From positions 34,248-98,247 of the forward strand of contig CAYOQK010000024.1 in assembly GCA_964406105.1 (NCBI GenBank): 64,000 nucleotides of DNA. Reading direction: 5' to 3'. Shown piece by piece: positions 9,023 through 16,976 of this stretch. Position 1 is the stretch's first letter. The number at the start of each line of letters is the position of its first letter. A model generated the notes under the pieces. That model was not told where the DNA came from and ran no database searches. It saw nothing but the letters and a program-made list of their open reading frames with translations. The translations under genes were made by a program, and so were the position numbers. Origin of the DNA: WGAB01 sp964406105. GTDB lineage: Bacteria > Hydrothermota > Hydrothermia > WGAB01.

Positions 9023-10795
9023 ATGGCACAGGATACCCCGCTGTACAAAAAGGGCGGAGGCTTTCTGCTGGCCGATACCCCGGCCGAGGAGATGTTCACC
9101 CCCGAGGAGTTCACCGAAGAGCAACGGATGTTTGCCCAGGCCGCAGACGAGTTCATGGAAAAGGAGGTGCTCCCCAAAAACGAACAGATTGAAAAGCAGG
9201 ACTTTGACCTGCTTCGTTACCTGATGAAGAAGGCTGGGGAACTGGGCCTGCTGGCGGTGGACATCCCGGAGAAGTACGGAGGCCTGGGGCTGGACAAGGT
9301 GTCTTCCATGCTCATCGCCGAGCGCATGGCCAAACAGGGGTCTTTCAGCGTAACCTGGGGCGCCCACACCGGCATCGGTACCCTGCCCATCGTGTTTTTC
9401 GGCACTGAAGAACAGCGGCAAAAGTACCTGCCGGGCCTGGCCTCTGCCGACATCATCGGGGCCTATGCCCTCACCGAACCCGGGGCAGGCACAGATGCCA
9501 TGAACATCAAAACCCGGGCCGTTCTCTCGGACGATGGCAAGTCGTACATTCTCAACGGCAGCAAACAGTTCATCACCAATGCGGCCATCGCCGATCTCTT
9601 CACGGTCTTTGCCAAGATTGACGGCGAGAAGTTCACGGCCTTTCTGGTGGAACGGGATACCCCGGGCCTGGAACTGGGCGCCGAGGAAAAGAAACTGGGC
9701 ATCAAGGGATCCAGCACCCGAAGCCTGACCTTCAACAACGTCAAGGTGCCCGTGGAGAACGTGGTGGGCGAGATCGGCAAAGGACACCACATTGCCTTCG
9801 GCATCCTCAACATCGGGCGATACAAACTGGGCGTGGGCTCCGTAGGAGCAGCCAAGGAGGCTCTGAAGGTAGCGGTGAACTACGCCAAAGAGCGGGTGCA
9901 ATTCGGCCAACCCATTGCCAACTTCGGCCTGATCCAAGAAAAGATCGCCCACATGACCACCCGCATCTTCGTTACCGAAACCATGGCGTACCGCTTGGCC
10001 GGGCTCCTGGACGAAGCCATGAAGGGCCTGGATCCCAACGCACCGGACTACACCCAGAAGTCCTGGAATGCCGTGGCGGAGTATGCGGTGGAGTGCTCCA
10101 TCCTCAAGGTGTACGGCTCCGAGATGCTGGACTACGTGGTGGACGAAACCGTACAGATCTTCGGAGGCTACGGCTACACCCAGGAGTACCCCGCAGAGCA
10201 GTACTACCGGGATTCACGGATCAATCGGATCTTTGAGGGCACCAACGAGATCAACCGCATCCTGATCCCCGGGATGCTCATGCGGCGGGCCCTGAAGGGC
10301 CTGATCCCACTGGTCCCCGTAGCGGCCAAAACCGCCAAAGAGACCCTCACCCTAATGCCCACCATGATGCCGCGGCCCGAGGGGCCGTTTTCCAATGAGA
10401 AGTTCGCTCTGCAGATGGCCAAACGGATCGCCCTCACCCTGGCTGCGGTGGCAGCCGACAAGTTCAAAGAGGCCCTGCGTCAGGAGCAAGAGGTGCTCGC
10501 CGGTCTGGCGGATATCGTCACCGAGGTGTATGCCCTGGAAAGCATCCTCCTGCGTGCCCTCAAGTCGGGCCACCGTTTGATGGCCTCCATGGTAGAGATG
10601 TACACCTACGAGGCCATGAAGCGCATAGAGCTCCGGGCCTACGAGATCCTGCCGTACATGAGCGAGGGCGACGAGCTCCGCACCCTGATCTCCACCGTCC
10701 GAAAACTGGTTCGGCCCTTTAGCCCGCCGAACCTCATCCAAAAAAGGAGGGAGATCGCCCGCACGGTCATTGACCAGGGCAAGTATCCCTTCTAA
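9023..10795 (+). CDS. fadE: Acyl-CoA dehydrogenase, long form
   Basis: This 590-residue flavoprotein should perform the first oxidation of acyl-CoA to trans-2-enoyl-CoA. The N-terminal helical domain, the middle beta domain (YALTEPGAGTDAMN, the usual FAD/substrate signature) and the C-terminal helical domain (QIFGGYGYTQEYPAEQYYRD, RIFEGTNEINRI near 402) are all present. About 170 extra C-terminal residues match the roughly 590-residue FadE subgroup of Bacillus and many thermophiles. No electron-transfer flavoprotein gene is in this window, so its electron acceptor is encoded elsewhere. It is co-transcribed with fadA (14-base gap) and fadD (14-base gap). Confidence 0.92.
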   Translation: MAQDTPLYKKGGGFLLADTPAEEMFTPEEFTEEQRMFAQAADEFMEKEVLPKNEQIEKQDFDLLRYLMKKAGELGLLAVDIPEKYGGLGLDKVSSMLIAERMAKQGSFSVTWGAHTGIGTLPIVFFGTEEQRQKYLPGLASADIIGAYALTEPGAGTDAMNIKTRAVLSDDGKSYILNGSKQFITNAAIADLFTVFAKIDGEKFTAFLVERDTPGLELGAEEKKLGIKGSSTRSLTFNNVKVPVENVVGEIGKGHHIAFGILNIGRYKLGVGSVGAAKEALKVAVNYAKERVQFGQPIANFGLIQEKIAHMTTRIFVTETMAYRLAGLLDEAMKGLDPNAPDYTQKSWNAVAEYAVECSILKVYGSEMLDYVVDETVQIFGGYGYTQEYPAEQYYRDSRINRIFEGTNEINRILIPGMLMRRALKGLIPLVPVAAKTAKETLTLMPTMMPRPEGPFSNEKFALQMAKRIALTLAAVAADKFKEALRQEQEVLAGLADIVTEVYALESILLRALKSGHRLMASMVEMYTYEAMKRIELRAYEILPYMSEGDELRTLISTVRKLVRPFSPPNLIQKRREIARTVIDQGKYPF

Positions 10796-10809
10796 AAGGA
10801 GGGCCCATC

Positions 10810-12495
10810 ATGGATCGGCCCTGGTATGCCCATTACGATCAAGGGGTTCCTCGGAGCATTGAGTACCCCCGGGTTCCCCTTACGGAGCTCGTGGAACGGG
10901 CAGCCCGAAAGTACCCGAACAACGTTGCCTTTTCCTTCTTTGGCGTAGAGCAAACCTACCACGAGTTCATTGCCCAGGTGCATCGCTTTGCTGCCGCCCT
11001 CTATGACCTGGGGATCCGCAAAGGCGATCGCGTTTCCCTGATGCTGCCCAACTCGCCCCAGTTCCTGATCGCCTTTTACGGTGCCCTCAAAATCGGTGCC
11101 ACGGTGGTACAAACGAACCCCCTGTACATGCCCTACGAGTTGGAACACATCCTGAACGATTCGGGCACCGAGACCATCGTGGCTCTGCATGTTTTCCATC
11201 CCCGCATTGAGGCGGTGCGCAGCAAAACCCCCTTGCGCCGCATCATTTACACCTGCCTTGCCGAGTACCTGCCCTGGTGGATGAAGCCCCTGTACCGGTT
11301 GCGGCTCTTAGCGAAACGACAAACCCTCCGTGTACCCCGAGGTGCCGGCATCTATCGCTTCCAAGAACTCCTGCGCTCGGCTTCTCCCACTCCTCCCCAG
11401 GTGGACATTGACCCGATGGAAGACGTGGCGTTGTTCCAATACACCGGGGGCACTACGGGCACACCCAAGGCCGCCATGCTCACCCACTTCAACCTGGTGG
11501 CCAACACCTATCAAACCATCACCTGGGACACCATGATGGAGGAGGGCCACGAGGTGGTCATGGGTGCCCTGCCCTTCTTCCACGTGTACGGCATGACCGT
11601 GGCCATGAACCTGGCGATGGTGTCGGGTAGCAAACTGGTGCTGGTTCCCAAGTTTGAAGTCAAACAGGTGGTCAAACTCCTGGAGAAACATCGCGTGACC
11701 CTTTTTCCCGGTGCCCCCACCATGTACATCGCCGTGATCAACATGCCAGGGGTAGAAAAGCACGACCTGTCGTCCATCAAGGTGTGCATCTCGGGCTCTG
11801 CTCCCCTGCCTGTGAAGGTCAAGGAGGACTTTGAACGCCTCACAGGGGCCAAACTGGTGGAAGGCTATGGCCTGTCGGAGGCCTCTCCTGTGACCCACTG
11901 CAATCCCATTCTGGGGGTCAACAAGGCCGGCAGCATCGGGTTGCCGTTCCCGGACACCGACGCCAAGATCGTGGACCCGGAAACCGGCGAACGTGAGATG
12001 CCTGTGGGCGAACCGGGTGAGCTGGTGGTCCGCGGCCCTCAGGTCATGAAGGGCTATTGGAACCGCCCCGAGGAAACCGCCCTGACCCTCCGTGACGGGT
12101 GGCTACACACCGGAGACATCGCCCGGATGGACGAAGAGGGCTACTTTTACATCGTGGACCGCAAGAAGGACATGATCCTGGCCTCAGGGTTCAACATCTA
12201 TCCTCGGGAGGTGGAGGAGGTCCTGTTCCGACACCCTAAGGTTAAGGAAGTGGCGGTCATCGGGGTACCTCATCCTTACCGCGGGGAAACGGTCAAGGCC
12301 TTCGTGGTTCCCAAGGAGGGTGAAACCCTCACCGCCGAGGAGATCATCCAGTTCTGCCGCCAAAACATGGCGAAGTTCAAGTGCCCCACGGAGGTGGAAT
12401 TCCGCACGGAGCTGCCCAAGACCTTCGTGGGCAAGGTGCTCCGACGCGTATTGCGGGAAGAGGAATTGAAGAAACGCGGCCAGGAATCCGCTTAA
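10810..12495 (+). CDS. fadD: Long-chain fatty-acid--CoA ligase
   Basis: This 561-residue member of the adenylate-forming family activates fatty acids with ATP and CoA. Visible motifs are the P-loop YTGGTTGTPKAAML (near 211), EGYGLSEASPVTH, HTGDIARMDEEGYFYIVDRKKD and the C-terminal lysine region PKTFVGKVLRR. Length and motif order match FadD/LcfA. An AAAAGGAGG Shine-Dalgarno precedes the ATG. It is the last gene of the fad operon and supplies the substrate for FadE. It ends 18 bases from the convergent ctaB gene, with no obvious terminator hairpin between them. Confidence 0.93.
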   Translation: MDRPWYAHYDQGVPRSIEYPRVPLTELVERAARKYPNNVAFSFFGVEQTYHEFIAQVHRFAAALYDLGIRKGDRVSLMLPNSPQFLIAFYGALKIGATVVQTNPLYMPYELEHILNDSGTETIVALHVFHPRIEAVRSKTPLRRIIYTCLAEYLPWWMKPLYRLRLLAKRQTLRVPRGAGIYRFQELLRSASPTPPQVDIDPMEDVALFQYTGGTTGTPKAAMLTHFNLVANTYQTITWDTMMEEGHEVVMGALPFFHVYGMTVAMNLAMVSGSKLVLVPKFEVKQVVKLLEKHRVTLFPGAPTMYIAVINMPGVEKHDLSSIKVCISGSAPLPVKVKEDFERLTGAKLVEGYGLSEASPVTHCNPILGVNKAGSIGLPFPDTDAKIVDPETGEREMPVGEPGELVVRGPQVMKGYWNRPEETALTLRDGWLHTGDIARMDEEGYFYIVDRKKDMILASGFNIYPREVEEVLFRHPKVKEVAVIGVPHPYRGETVKAFVVPKEGETLTAEEIIQFCRQNMAKFKCPTEVEFRTELPKTFVGKVLRRVLREEELKKRGQESA

Positions 12496-12513
12496 GCTGG
12501 GCTGCCTACGGGT

Positions 12514-13368
12514 TCACCCTACCGCCAAAAGGATCATGCTGCTCATCATGTAGAGCGAGGCGAACTTGAAGAGCAGGAAATTCCGCCGGGGGGACGGCCG
12601 CGTGGCGCTGGTCAATGCCAAAAGGGTGAGGGCCACAGAAAGCACCACCAGCACCTGCAAGATCCCCGCTGTCACCCCGATTCGCCAGGCAGCCACGATC
12701 ATCGTCAGGGCCGCGAGGATGGCAGAACCGGCGATCATCGCATAGGCGAACCGAGGCCCGTACACGATGGGGATGGTCGGCACCCCGGCACGGCGGTAAT
12801 CCTCATCGTACCGGAGCGCAAAGGTCACGATATGGGTGGGGATCCAAAAGAGGACCGCTAAGGCCAACAGGAGCCCCACCTCGTCTATTTGACCTGCAGA
12901 CAACACTCGGCCGGCCAACACGGGCATGCCTCCAGCAGCACCACCCCACAGGATAGACCAAGCTGTGCGCCGCTTGAGCCAAAGGGTGTATACCACCACA
13001 TCAAAAAACCACCCCGCAAACACTACAAGGCCATAGAGGGCGGAAAGGCGCAGGGCCCAACCGACCCCCAACACCGAGAGCAGAACCCCCAACCCCAACG
13101 CCTCGCTGGGGGACACCCGATGGGTAGGGAGGGGCCGCCAACAGGTGCGGTACATCCGGGCATCAATATCCCGGTCATACCACATGTTGACCACCGTGCT
13201 GCCAATGATGGCCAGGTACAAACTGCCCACCAACCCCACCACCTGGCTCCAGGGCCCTAAGGTGTGGGCACTGAAGTACCCGGCGATGCCGGTGAGTACC
13301 AGCAGGCCGGTTTGCAGGCTTTTGGTGAGCTGCCAGTAATTGCGAAGCCGATTCCAAAGGGTTTGCAT
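12514..13368 (-). CDS. ctaB: Heme O synthase (protoheme IX farnesyltransferase)
   Basis: This is a 284-residue polytopic UbiA-superfamily prenyltransferase. The first prenyl-diphosphate motif NMWYDRDIDARM (N61, D65, D69) is followed by RTCWRPLP. The second (RYDEDYRRAGVPTIPIVYG) is in the CtaB form rather than the UbiA/MenA form. About nine membrane helices are predicted. It farnesylates protoheme to make heme O for heme-copper oxidases. The ATG at 13368 is used because an upstream in-frame extension would run through a palindrome and into the previous gene. It lies downstream of the heme-copper-type subunit gene on the same strand, which supports a shared function. Confidence 0.88.
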   Translation of the reverse strand: MQTLWNRLRNYWQLTKSLQTGLLVLTGIAGYFSAHTLGPWSQVVGLVGSLYLAIIGSTVVNMWYDRDIDARMYRTCWRPLPTHRVSPSEALGLGVLLSVLGVGWALRLSALYGLVVFAGWFFDVVVYTLWLKRRTAWSILWGGAAGGMPVLAGRVLSAGQIDEVGLLLALAVLFWIPTHIVTFALRYDEDYRRAGVPTIPIVYGPRFAYAMIAGSAILAALTMIVAAWRIGVTAGILQVLVVLSVALTLLALTSATRPSPRRNFLLFKFASLYMMSSMILLAVG

Positions 13369-13388
13369 AGGTTTCCCTTGAAAAGGGC

Positions 13389-13420
13389 TTGCGGGGCGGC
13401 GCTGCAGCGCCGCCCCGCAA
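13389..13420 (-). terminator. Perfect 32-base palindrome between SUMF1 gene and ctaB
   Basis: Two 16-base arms meet without a spacer (centre between 13404 and 13405): TTGCGGGGCGGCGCTG and its exact complement. The RNA hairpin would be very stable. No T-run follows on the minus strand, so it may be a strong stem that partly terminates or stabilises the mRNA end rather than a classical terminator. Confidence 0.5.
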
Positions 13421-13429
13421 CGCCCGGCT

Positions 13430-14374
13430 TTACGGCTCTTCAGCCGATTCACCCTCTTGGACCTCCCGAACACAGCGGAATCCCACGGTAGGACCCGCAA
13501 ATTCCGGAGGCGCGAAGTTCCGCCATGTGGCCCGGCAGTCAATCTCGTAGTCGGTGAAACTGCCTCCCTTGAGGATGCGCTGGTGGGTTTCCTCAATGTC
13601 GTCAGACACCCACTCCCACACGTTGCCCGCCATATCGTACGCGCCGTAGGGGCTTGCCGCGTTCTCGGTGTGGAACCCCAGGTGGGTTTGGCCATTGTAA
13701 AAGCCCACAGGCGTGGTTTCTCCTAAGCCACCCCACAGGCTCTCAAAGGGATCACGACTCTTGTAGTAGTTGGCGTGGGCAGGGGTGATCTCATGTCCCC
13801 ACGGATAGGGCCGACCGTCCGTGCCGCGGGCCGCCTTTTCCCACTCGGCCTCGGTGGGGATCCGATAGCCGTAGTACCGGCAGTAGGCCCAGGCACCGAA
13901 ATAGGTTACAAAGGTGGCCGGATGGTTCTCAAAGCCCCGCTGCACCACAAAGGAGTCGCCCTCCCAGTGCACCTTTTGGCCCACCCGGTGGAGCGGATAC
14001 GCCAGGTACCATCCTGCGTCAATCTTCTCCTCGTGCTTACCACCGTGGTACGGCTCCCCTGGGTAAAAGGCCATCACGCCCTCTTCGGAGAGTTTGATGA
14101 GGTTCCGGGCGGCTGAGTCACGAAGCGCCTGATTCAGGAACCGGGCCCACTGAGCATTGGTGACAGGGGTTTTCATGATCTCGTAGTCGTAGTCCAGCAC
14201 CATCCGCCGGTTATGGAGACCAAACAGGAACTCGCCGGCCGGTACCCGCACCCACTCCTCGGGGTTAACCCCGGTGTCCACCGTGGGCACAGCTTCCGGC
14301 GGCTCCGGCCGGGGCGCACAGGCAGCCATCAACAACACACCCAGCGTCAGGCTAAGAGCGACCTTGCGGTTCAT
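13430..14374 (-). CDS. SUMF1-domain (formylglycine-generating-enzyme-fold) lipoprotein
   Basis: The protein has 314 residues. A lipoprotein signal ends in LLMAAC with Cys19. Residues about 40-305 form a SUMF1/FGE-sulfatase fold: WVRVPAGEFLFG, TPVTNAQWARFL, PTEAEWEKAARG, YDMAGNVWEWVSD, ILKGGSF and GFRCV. The copper-binding Cys pair of true FGE is not intact: after GGS the first Cys position is Asp and only the second Cys remains (DYEIDC). Enzymatic formylglycine formation is therefore unlikely. Related SUMF1 proteins such as NirV accompany denitrification genes. Its ATG overlaps the stop of the heme-copper-type gene (ATGA), so it is probably an extracytoplasmic accessory or binding subunit. 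Its exact role is unknown. Confidence 0.82.
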   Translation of the reverse strand: MNRKVALSLTLGVLLMAACAPRPEPPEAVPTVDTGVNPEEWVRVPAGEFLFGLHNRRMVLDYDYEIMKTPVTNAQWARFLNQALRDSAARNLIKLSEEGVMAFYPGEPYHGGKHEEKIDAGWYLAYPLHRVGQKVHWEGDSFVVQRGFENHPATFVTYFGAWAYCRYYGYRIPTEAEWEKAARGTDGRPYPWGHEITPAHANYYKSRDPFESLWGGLGETTPVGFYNGQTHLGFHTENAASPYGAYDMAGNVWEWVSDDIEETHQRILKGGSFTDYEIDCRATWRNFAPPEFAGPTVGFRCVREVQEGESAEEP

Positions 14375-15867
14375 TTCTGCTCCTCCTCAAACACCACAGG
14401 CATGGCGGGGTTCCGCCACTCCTCTACCCACCGCCCCTGGGGCTTAAAGAGATCCACCAGTCGCCAGAGCAGGAACAGGGCCAATCCCGTGAGGAACAGG
14501 AACAGGCTCACATCCATCACCAGGAGGGTGCGGGCCACCAGAGGCTGCTCCTGGATCTCGGGAACCCAGAGCCGCTTCATGATGAGCACGTTGGCGCCCA
14601 GGGTGGCCACATCAGAGCCCAGGATCACGATCCAGCCGAAGATCTGGCGGGCCTTGCCCTTCAGGCCAGCCACATCCAGGTAGTAAAGGAGCAACACCGT
14701 GGCGATCATGAAGGCCAGGATGTGCCAGTGGCCCACCAGACCGATCTTCTCTTCCCGCAGCAGAATGCTCCGGAAGAACTCCAACTTGATGGCCATGAAC
14801 ACGCCGGGAGCGGTAACCACCAGGTTCATGAACATCATCTGCCAGGTGGCTCCCCAGGGCAGGGGATCGTGGAACAGGGCCTTGAGTTTCTGTCCGAACC
14901 CGGCCTTGTCCGGGGACAACCCTTGGCGAGCCAGGCCCACCTCAATTTGCCGTCGCCACACGAAGATGGTGAGCAGCAGCGAGGCGAGCATCAGGAACCC
15001 GGCCCCCACGTTGATGATGTGGTGAGCGATGGCACGGAAGGGCACCACCATCCAAGCCCCCACACTGATGATCACCGTGCCGATGATCATCAGGGGAATG
15101 GCCCACTTCTGAAGCCGCCCTTTGAAGTCCGTCCACCGGCTCACGATGAACACCGCCATGACCGCGATGTCCACGAGCATGATGTGGAGGTGTCCCACGA
15201 TGGCCAGCTCCATGGGCGTGTGGTAGGGGATGCGGATGATGTCCTCGGAGAGGAACACCTCAAAGCTGTGGCCGAAGAAGGACCCTGGAATGGCGCCGTA
15301 AATGGCCGAGATCAGTGTGGCCACAACAGCGATGAACACCGCGAGCTTTTCAATGTCCACACCACTTGCCGTTTTGAGGTACGGGGCATCGGGTGGCAAC
15401 CGATGGTCACGGGACCAAGGCCAGAAGGCCACAGCCAACCACACCCCACCGAAGAAAAGCAGGCTCTGGCCAAAGAGGAACAGGCCGTGGAACACCCAGT
15501 TATGCCCCCAGTAGGCAAACAGCAGTCCGAAGATCATGGCGGACAGGTAGCCCACGGTCACCAGCACGTGGATCCCGATCCGGTGTACCTCCTTGATGCG
15601 GTACACCGCGGTGAGCATGTACACCTCCAGAGCCACCACGGCCATGGCGAAGGTGTGGTACAGGAAGATGAGCCGACCTTCGCGCTCCAGGGGATCCAGT
15701 TTCATCCCCCACAATTTGATCCAGAACTCCCTTACCCCCCACTCAGCCATGGGCCCGGAGAGCATGCCCATAAAGGCCGCCTGCAGGGCAATGAGCGCCA
15801 CCGTGCCCAGGATGAGCCCCCGAGAGGTGCCGAAAAGGTAGCGCAAACGCGACGCCAGTCCCTTCAT
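14371..15867 (-). CDS. Noncanonical heme-copper oxidase superfamily subunit I-like membrane protein
   Basis: The protein has 498 residues and about 12 predicted membrane helices. Histidines fall where the superfamily needs them: H71 (YHTFAM) for low-spin heme in an early helix, H226/H228 (VGHLHIM), the pair H282-H283 (AIAHHIIN), and H380/H382 (VGHWHIL) for the two hemes. The usual cross-linked Tyr near the copper ligand is not seen; Glu220 and Asp233 flank the H226/H228 helix instead. This suggests a divergent O2 reductase or an NO-reductase-like enzyme, and sequence alone cannot decide. No CuA/subunit II gene is adjacent. A GGAGG Shine-Dalgarno precedes the ATG. In the 70-base gap upstream, GCCCCTG (15894-15900) and CAGGGGC (15912-15918) can pair. 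Confidence 0.68.
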   Translation of the reverse strand: MKGLASRLRYLFGTSRGLILGTVALIALQAAFMGMLSGPMAEWGVREFWIKLWGMKLDPLEREGRLIFLYHTFAMAVVALEVYMLTAVYRIKEVHRIGIHVLVTVGYLSAMIFGLLFAYWGHNWVFHGLFLFGQSLLFFGGVWLAVAFWPWSRDHRLPPDAPYLKTASGVDIEKLAVFIAVVATLISAIYGAIPGSFFGHSFEVFLSEDIIRIPYHTPMELAIVGHLHIMLVDIAVMAVFIVSRWTDFKGRLQKWAIPLMIIGTVIISVGAWMVVPFRAIAHHIINVGAGFLMLASLLLTIFVWRRQIEVGLARQGLSPDKAGFGQKLKALFHDPLPWGATWQMMFMNLVVTAPGVFMAIKLEFFRSILLREEKIGLVGHWHILAFMIATVLLLYYLDVAGLKGKARQIFGWIVILGSDVATLGANVLIMKRLWVPEIQEQPLVARTLLVMDVSLFLFLTGLALFLLWRLVDLFKPQGRWVEEWRNPAMPVVFEEEQK

Positions 15868-15937
15868 TGCAGAACCTCCGTTGGTTTACCACAGCCCCTG
15901 GCCCAAGGTCGCAGGGGCAGGGAGACCTCAGTCGCGG

Positions 15938-16564
15938 TTATTTGGCGGAAATCCGCCGGACCAACCCCCAGGTGTACGCCAGGGTCATGAGCAAGAGCAG
16001 GGGCGAGAGAATGGCAAACACCACAGGGGCACTAAAGAACAACAGCTGCTTGCCCGCCTTCAAGAAGGCCAGCGCCATACCTCCCAGGCTGATGAGTACA
16101 CCCCCCACCGACACCCACACAAAGCCTGCCGGTGCCTGAGCCTGGGTCACCGCCAGAATGGGGACGAGCACGATGGTGAGCCCCGCGATGCCGTGTACAA
16201 TGGGCAGGATCACCCGACCCAACCCCTGTAAACCGGGGTTCAGGTAACCCACGGCAATCAACAGGAACCCCACCACCGCAAACACGGTGTACGCTGTGCC
16301 CAGCGAGGGCTTGACGTCGTACACCAGCCCTGTGGCCAGGCCCAGGGGGATCAAGGTGGTCACCACAACCACCCAGGGGGATCCCAGGATGTCATAGCCC
16401 AGGAAAATGAGCAGCAACCCTGCCACCAGCAACACCAGGAAGGACAGCCCATAGGCCACCTTGGCCCCCTTCACCAGCTTGTCACCGGCCTGGTTCAAAC
16501 GAACCAGCATGTAGATGGCCGTTAAGCCCGTCAACAACAACAACACCTTATCCCACCAGTGCAT
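15938..16564 (-). CDS. Small polytopic membrane protein, probable partner of the heme-copper-type subunit
   Basis: This 208-residue protein is almost entirely hydrophobic, with about six to seven predicted membrane helices joined by short loops. The most polar helix carries a His (ILPIVHGIAGL), which could bind heme, but no known motif is complete. I do not recognise the family. It is the first gene of the cluster, followed after 70 bases by the subunit I-like gene, the SUMF1 lipoprotein and ctaB. This position suggests a structural or electron-entry subunit. AAGGAGG lies before the ATG, and a good promoter sits about 180 bases upstream. Confidence 0.65.
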   Translation of the reverse strand: MHWWDKVLLLLTGLTAIYMLVRLNQAGDKLVKGAKVAYGLSFLVLLVAGLLLIFLGYDILGSPWVVVVTTLIPLGLATGLVYDVKPSLGTAYTVFAVVGFLLIAVGYLNPGLQGLGRVILPIVHGIAGLTIVLVPILAVTQAQAPAGFVWVSVGGVLISLGGMALAFLKAGKQLLFFSAPVVFAILSPLLLLMTLAYTWGLVRRISAK

Positions 16565-16745
16565 CGTGCACCTCCTTCACGGTTTTGGGAAAACCCTTGG
16601 TGAGTCCTTCTACGCACCCCGCGGAAGCACCACCCTCCCCCTCTACAAACCTGTGCAGAGGCAAAACTCTTACACGCCGCTCCAGTACCCGTGTCGTCAT
16701 CTCTCCTCGGGCCTGCCCTGTGTGGTAGTAACCGCTTACTTTAAA

Positions 16746-16774
16746 ACGTTACGGGGGCAGGGCGACGGTGTCAA
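16746..16774 (-). promoter_or_regulatory. Promoter of the heme-copper-type cluster with a long leader
   Basis: On the minus strand a perfect TTGACA (16774-16769) is followed after 17 bases by TAACGT (16751-16746). The start site would be near 16739, leaving an untranslated leader of about 175 bases (to 16565). That is exceptional beside the very short leaders elsewhere in the window. The leader contains a local inverted repeat around GGGTTTTCCC near the Shine-Dalgarno. I recognise no known riboswitch in it, and nothing else in 16565-16878 looks coding. Confidence 0.5.
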
Positions 16775-16878
16775 GCATTTCACAGGACCTCCAAGGGGCA
16801 GGGCCCTGTAGGGCTCTTTGTGATCTTAGGAGGATCCACAGGGAGAGGAGTTTCGCAGAGCCGAGGGGGAACACATCA

Positions 16879-16961
16879 TGCGAGGGGCGGGACTCGAACC
16901 CGCACGGGAATACCCCACCAGATCCTAAATCTGGCGCGTCTGCCTATTCCGCCACCCTCGC
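16879..16961 (-). tRNA. tRNA-Leu (anticodon TAG)
   Basis: The 83-base gene folds as a class II tRNA. Acceptor arms GCGAGGG/CCCTCGC pair with discriminator A73. The anticodon stem CCAGA/TCTGG closes the loop TTTAGGA, giving anticodon TAG. A long variable arm is present, and the T arm GCGGG-TTCGAGT-CCCGC is canonical. The 3' CCA is not encoded. It lies 15 bases after accA on the same strand. A TATAAC (16980-16975) in the accA stop region could be its own -10 box. Confidence 0.95.
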
Positions 16962-16976
16962 AGGTATGGGTAAAGG

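Noticed and set aside
13369..13695. Upstream in-frame extension of ctaB
   Set aside because: It would read through the 32-base palindrome and the end of the SUMF1 gene. The CtaB family starts at 13368.
14722..15990. 422-codon plus-strand open frame opposite the heme-copper-type gene
   Set aside because: Its translation is a His/Gln/Glu-rich low-complexity string produced by complementing membrane-helix codons.
16565..16878. Hidden small gene or known riboswitch in the gap before tRNA-Leu
   Set aside because: Short open frames here lack start signals and conserved character, and no recognised riboswitch core could be matched. It is treated as promoter and leader.
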